This document shows positions 60,186-64,000 of a DNA stretch of 64,000 nucleotides, in pieces. Position 1 is the first letter of the stretch. The number at the start of each line of letters is the position of its first letter. The stretch is taken from NCBI RefSeq assembly GCF_963583255.1, contig NC_084812.1, positions 23,102,959 to 23,166,958 of the forward strand, read 5' to 3'. Source of the DNA: Pyrus communis (lineage: Eukaryota > Streptophyta > Magnoliopsida > Rosales > Rosaceae). Both the position numbers and the translations under genes were made by a program. Below the pieces are notes generated by a model that made no database searches, had not been told where the DNA came from, and saw nothing but the letters and a program-made list of their open reading frames with translations.

Positions 60186-62639
60186 ACAGAAGAACAATTA
60201 CATAAACTTCAAAATTCAAATCCCCTGCTGTCTCTAATGTTCTGACTTCTCATTCTGAGTACTGAGAGAGCTTAGCCAGCAACCATTATAACTACAAAGC
60301 CAAGTTCCTAGCCCACTATAGCATAGTAAAGGACCATTACTAAAAGAAAGCACAATTCCTAATTAAAACACCGCTTGGAAGAAATCAAGTTACTAGGAAG
60401 TATTATATCGAATTTGAACTAGCCACCAGATTACATTAATGGCATTGCATCAATTTTTCATTTTTTTAGGCTTTTTATCTAAAATGATCCATGAGATTTG
60501 TAGAACTCATCAATTTGATCGCTGAGATTTGAACTCAATAAAAGTAATCCCTAAGTTTGTTCACTATCAATCATTTGATACCTAAGATATTCCGTTGTAC
60601 ATACATAGCACAATGCTATTGAGGTTGTACATTATTATTAATCAAAAGCTTAGACTCATCCCATTATAACAATTGCCTAAGCCCTCGTCGTATATATGTT
60701 CGTGTCATACCATGCACGATTTGTATAGTTTGTACACATGTAAGAATATAGATAAGGTCAGTCAAATTATTGACGAACGTGCCTCCCTTCGTTGATACTT
60801 ACTGTGGAATTGCGTATTACATGATTATGTAAATTTGGCATAGTTGTGATTCCCTATTTAAGTTCTATTCATATTTACTGTTGGATTGCATTTGGACAAA
60901 ATATGGTTTCGATGATACTGTTTCTTGCCTTCTTCTGCATGCAAAGTTTGAAATTTGAGATTCATATGGTAAGAATGTCCTACTACCAGTCTTGTTCTCT
61001 TAGATTTCATGGTCTAAAGAAATTGTGGTCACTCACTGTTCGATCTTAATGCAACGACAAATGATTATCTAACTTTGTTACTGTACTTTTTTCTTCACCG
61101 TTAAATTAAGATCGAACGACGAATAAGGATTGACTTGATGGTGAGCTAATCATCTTATTAGATTAATGTATGGATTCACCAGCTAGTTAAAAAGCTTCTC
61201 CTTTCTGGTAAGAGGGAACAGGAATTATGCGAGCAATCATAATGGATATATTCAAGGAAATGCCACTCAACAACAATTATTTTTCAGAAGAACCCACGAT
61301 ACTATAGCCCAAATACTGGCTTAAGCATTTGGGCTTAATAAACATTACAAACCAGACAAAAGAACCCATTCTATGTAACTTTTGTCTTTGTATAATTATT
61401 ATTACTACTTCGTGTATTTATAAAATGATTTTGAGTTATAGAGAGTTTAATTACTGTGGCAATGGGAGTGCGAGCGAGTTTGAATAGGTCTTGTTTATGA
61501 AGCGGCAATGGGATAAGAACAATGGAAATCCAATTCAGATAAAGCACACTTTGAATGAATTGCAGAACAGTGATTTATAGTTTTTGTTTTCTAAATGGGT
61601 TTAAAGATAAATTTTCATATTAAATTGGGTTTATGAAGGTAGTTTAAGTATTAAATTTGAGTTTAAAAATATATTGATAATTTAATTAACAATTTATAAA
61701 CTCAATTGGGCAAGATGTAATTGGAAAAGGATGCGAAACTAAACCCGATCATTTATTGAGTTTGGTTTGGATGGCCACACCTCTAACCAAACCCAATATG
61801 AGTTTTAATCTCAAATACCAAACTGACACATCTCGACTTAAAATGTCCACCTAAACATCCGAATTGAGGATATTTTTGTTATTTTAACCTTATTTAACAG
61901 AGATTTTTTGTGAAATGATCAACATGATTAATGATGGACAAAATCAATGATTACTTCTATTAATTTTAAATCTTAAAAATTAAAATGAGGAATTATGTGA
62001 ATAATGGCCAAAAAGACTTTCCTTTATGAGCCGCTCAAACATTATGTCATGGGTCATGGGTCACGTGTCATTGTTCTTTTTTGTTCCTGGTCTCACTATT
62101 TGCGTTGTAACAATAGAAGTGGAATCAAATCCTGTCCCCACTAAGCCATGTGTCATTGTTCTAAAGAGACTACACGCAGATCTCGAAAGCCACAGTTGCC
62201 TGTCGTCGGGCAGACCCACAATGTTTTAAATATTACACGTCTCAGTTTTTTATCCCATCAACGCCCAACATGTTGATGGAGAAAGATACGTGATTCAGTG
62301 GTAAATGACGGATTATAAATTTTTTTTAAAATTAAAAATTGGAGATCTTGGTTAGAAACTCTCTAAGAGCAACTCCAGCGTTGGAGCCCTCCCCCCTGGC
62401 AATACACTATTCAATTCACCTAATGAACAGTAACTGCCCTTAATGAACAGTAAGTAGCCCTGGCAATAGAATTTGCATCTCCACCGTTACACTTCAATAG
62501 CCCTGGCAATAGGCAATAAAATATTATTATTTTTTTTATTATAAAATAATACAAAATAATTTTAATTGTAATATCGGATAAGATTTTTAATCGTTCTCGT
62601 TGCGCCACGTGTCATTATCCGAAGTATTATTAAATAATA

Positions 62640-62870
62640 CAAAATAATACAAAATAATACAATTATTGGTGATGGATTTCTGATAAGATTATTAACCAAT
62701 CACGTCGCGCCACGTGTCATAATCGGTTCACAATCTGTAAAGATAGATTTCTATCAGATTTTTAACGAATGACGGCATGCCACGTGTCATAATCTGTTTA
62801 CAATCTTTGAGGATAGATTTCCATCAGATTTGTAACGAATGACGGCATGCCACGTGGCATTATGCAGAAC
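62640..62870 (+). repeat. 70-bp subterminal repeats with CACGTG
   Basis: GCCACGTG recurs at 62709, 62779 and 62849, exactly 70 bp apart, within units containing AGATAGATTT-CTATCAGATTT and AACGAATGACG. A fourth GCCACGTGTCAT is at 62604. CACGTG is the G-box core. Subterminal repeats in such elements often bind the transposase or control its promoter; that role is inference here. Confidence 0.8.
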
Positions 62871-62888
62871 CTAATCCTTTCTGAATCC

Positions 62889-62897
62889 TCTATATAA
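62889..62897 (+). promoter_or_regulatory. TATA box of the transposase
   Basis: CTCTATATAATCC lies about 130 bp before the transposase ATG (63022), just after the 70-bp repeats. It fits a plant TATA element with a leader of about 100 bp. Confidence 0.6.
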
Positions 62898-63021
62898 TCC
62901 ACCATCCATCCTCACAAATCTCACACCAAAATTCTCAAGATCTCTATCATTATTCATAGTTTCTGCTTCCTTATTCACAAAAATTTGTATCATTATTCAT
63001 AGTTTCTGTTTCTTTTTTTCA

Positions 63022-64000
63022 ATGTCGTCTTCTTCTTCCTCAAGGATGATGTGGGAATACAATCAGGAAGAGGAAGAATTGTTTAACGAATCTGAAGCAA
63101 TCTTCAATCACCAGAGGGTAAGAAATGAGAGGGAAGAGGATGAGGAGCGTCAAATGAGAAATGACGAAGTAAGAAGGGGCAGAGCCTCACATTCCCGTCG
63201 AGTCATCCAAGCTGCGGCTCAGATCTGCAGGCCCAGCCGTTCCGGAAACCTTGATAGAAGCAGGCAACGACGAGGTATGGAACTCTTGGATGATTATTTT
63301 GTTCCTAATAGTGCATTCCCTGATACGTACTTTAGACGTCGTTTTAGAATGGAACGACATTTGTTCAACAAAATCATGAATGCTGTTTGCAACCATGATT
63401 CTTATTTTGTGCAAAAAAAAGATGCTTTTGGTGCTATGGGTCTACTGCCTGAGCAAAAAATTACTGCTGCCTTGCGGATGCTTGCATATGGAGCATCTGC
63501 AGACCAAGTGGATGAGATAACGAGGATGGGGCAATCAACCATTCTTGAGTCCCTGATGAGGTTTTGCGGAGCAATCGAATCTATCTACACCGCTGAGTAC
63601 CTCCGCAAACCTACACGCATGGACTTGGAGCGGCTGTTGAAGAAGGCGGAGATGCGTGGCTTTCCTGGGATGATTGGAAGCATTGATTGTATGCACTGGA
63701 CGTGGAAAAACTGTCCAAGTGCATGGCAAGGCGCTTACGGGGACAGAAAATGAGCAAAAAGTATCATTCTGGAGGCGGTGGCATCTTTTGATACATGGAT
63801 TTGGCACGCCTTTTTCGGGGTCCCGGGAGCTCAAAATGACATCAACGTCCTTGCCCAATCCCCAGTGTTCAACGATGTCCTGCAAGGAAAGGCACCAAAA
63901 GTTACGTATGAGGTCAACGGACGTATGTACGACGGGCCATATTACCTAGCTGACGGCATCTACCCGCGCTGGTCAACCTTTGTCAAAACAGTGCCACGTC
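63022..64000 (+). pseudogene. PIF/Harbinger transposase with in-frame stop, partial
   Basis: DDE nuclease of the HARBI1/DDE_4 family, which cuts and inserts PIF/Harbinger elements. The frame from ATG 63022 (MSSSSSSRMMWEYNQEEEE) reads an acidic/basic N-terminus, then DYFVPNSAFPDTYFRRRFRM, a helix-turn-helix-like stretch with KITAALRMLAYGASADQVDE, and the first catalytic Asp in GMIGSIDCMHW. A TGA at 63751-63753 follows GDRK. The same frame then continues open to the window end with SIILEAVASFDTWIWHAFFG and the second Asp in GAQNDINVL, then YYLADGIYPRW. So one nonsense codon, no frameshift, separates the two catalytic Asps. The third acidic residue is outside. Activity is unlikely unless the stop is a sequencing error. 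Confidence 0.9.

Larger units (their letters stand above)
58984..62366. other. Repeat-rich spacer, no gene
   Basis: I find no supported gene. It contains a SINE-like fragment (59041-59190), a repeat with GCTTTGATACCAC (59840-60185), and copies of the AATGATCCATGAGATTTGTA small-transposon family near 60470-60590 with a relative near 61870-61990. The remaining open frames are short and lack motifs. Confidence 0.5.
62367..64000 (+). mobile_element. PIF/Harbinger element, 5' part, with transposase
   Basis: It starts at GAGCAACTCCAGCGTTGGAG directly after TAA (62364-62366) and runs off the window. Its first ~260 bp match, in reverse complement, the right end of the element 36652-38075. The order is TIR, subterminal repeats, TATA-like promoter, transposase. 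The far TIR and the Myb-like second ORF of this superfamily, if present, lie outside. Confidence 0.88.

Overview
This is nuclear DNA of a dicot plant. The genes have many short GT-AG introns, the spacers are AT-rich and full of small transposons, a plastid/mitochondrial DNA gyrase A is encoded with a presequence, and two TIR-NBS-LRR (TNL) immune receptors are present, a class grasses lack. A woody Rosaceae species (apple/pear type) is my inference from the look of the TNLs and small repeats. It is not proven.

Layout. (1) 1-9.5 kb: a spacer, three ~0.55-kb tandem repeats carrying WRKY-type TTGACT boxes, a complete TNL gene (TNL-1, 6 exons, predicted 1198 aa) and a complete two-exon REX1-B DNA-repair gene (211 aa). 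(2) 10.8-26.1 kb, minus strand: DNA gyrase subunit A, reconstructed as 27 exons with every phase closing to 946 aa. Its introns hold a hAT-type MITE and a long GA microsatellite. (3) 27.5-35.1 kb, plus strand, divergent from gyrase: an 8-exon gene (601 aa) of a Ser/Arg-rich, coiled-coil plant protein I do not recognise, with a LINE remnant in its last intron. (4) 36.7-38.1 kb: a non-autonomous PIF/Harbinger element. (5) 38.6-43.2 kb: a double-AP2 transcription factor of the WRINKLED1 type, including the 9-nt VYL micro-exon. A MULE-type foldback MITE lies in its last intron. (6) 46.3-54.0 kb: a second copy of the TNL + REX1-B block in the same orientation, about 44.6 kb from the first. (7) 54.4-56.8 kb: a frameshifted FAR1-related (FRS) pseudogene. 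(8) 56.8-62.4 kb: a gene-poor, repeat-rich spacer with nested MITEs. (9) 62.4 kb to the end: the 5' part of a PIF/Harbinger element whose transposase is open except for one in-frame TGA.

The central observation is the duplicated TNL + REX1-B module bracketing three unrelated genes (GYRA, the unknown gene, WRI1). Both TNL copies have intact reading frames when spliced, but they have diverged at plausible control points. TNL-1 has the expanded TTGACT repeat upstream and MHD in the switch motif. TNL-2 has one repeat copy, a unique ~200-bp leader segment with a 25-codon upstream ORF, and MHN in place of MHD. A 74/66-nt intron and a 93-nt in-frame intron give both genes scope for splice variants. 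GYRA, REX1-B and WRI1 show no sign of working with the receptors; their linkage looks incidental.
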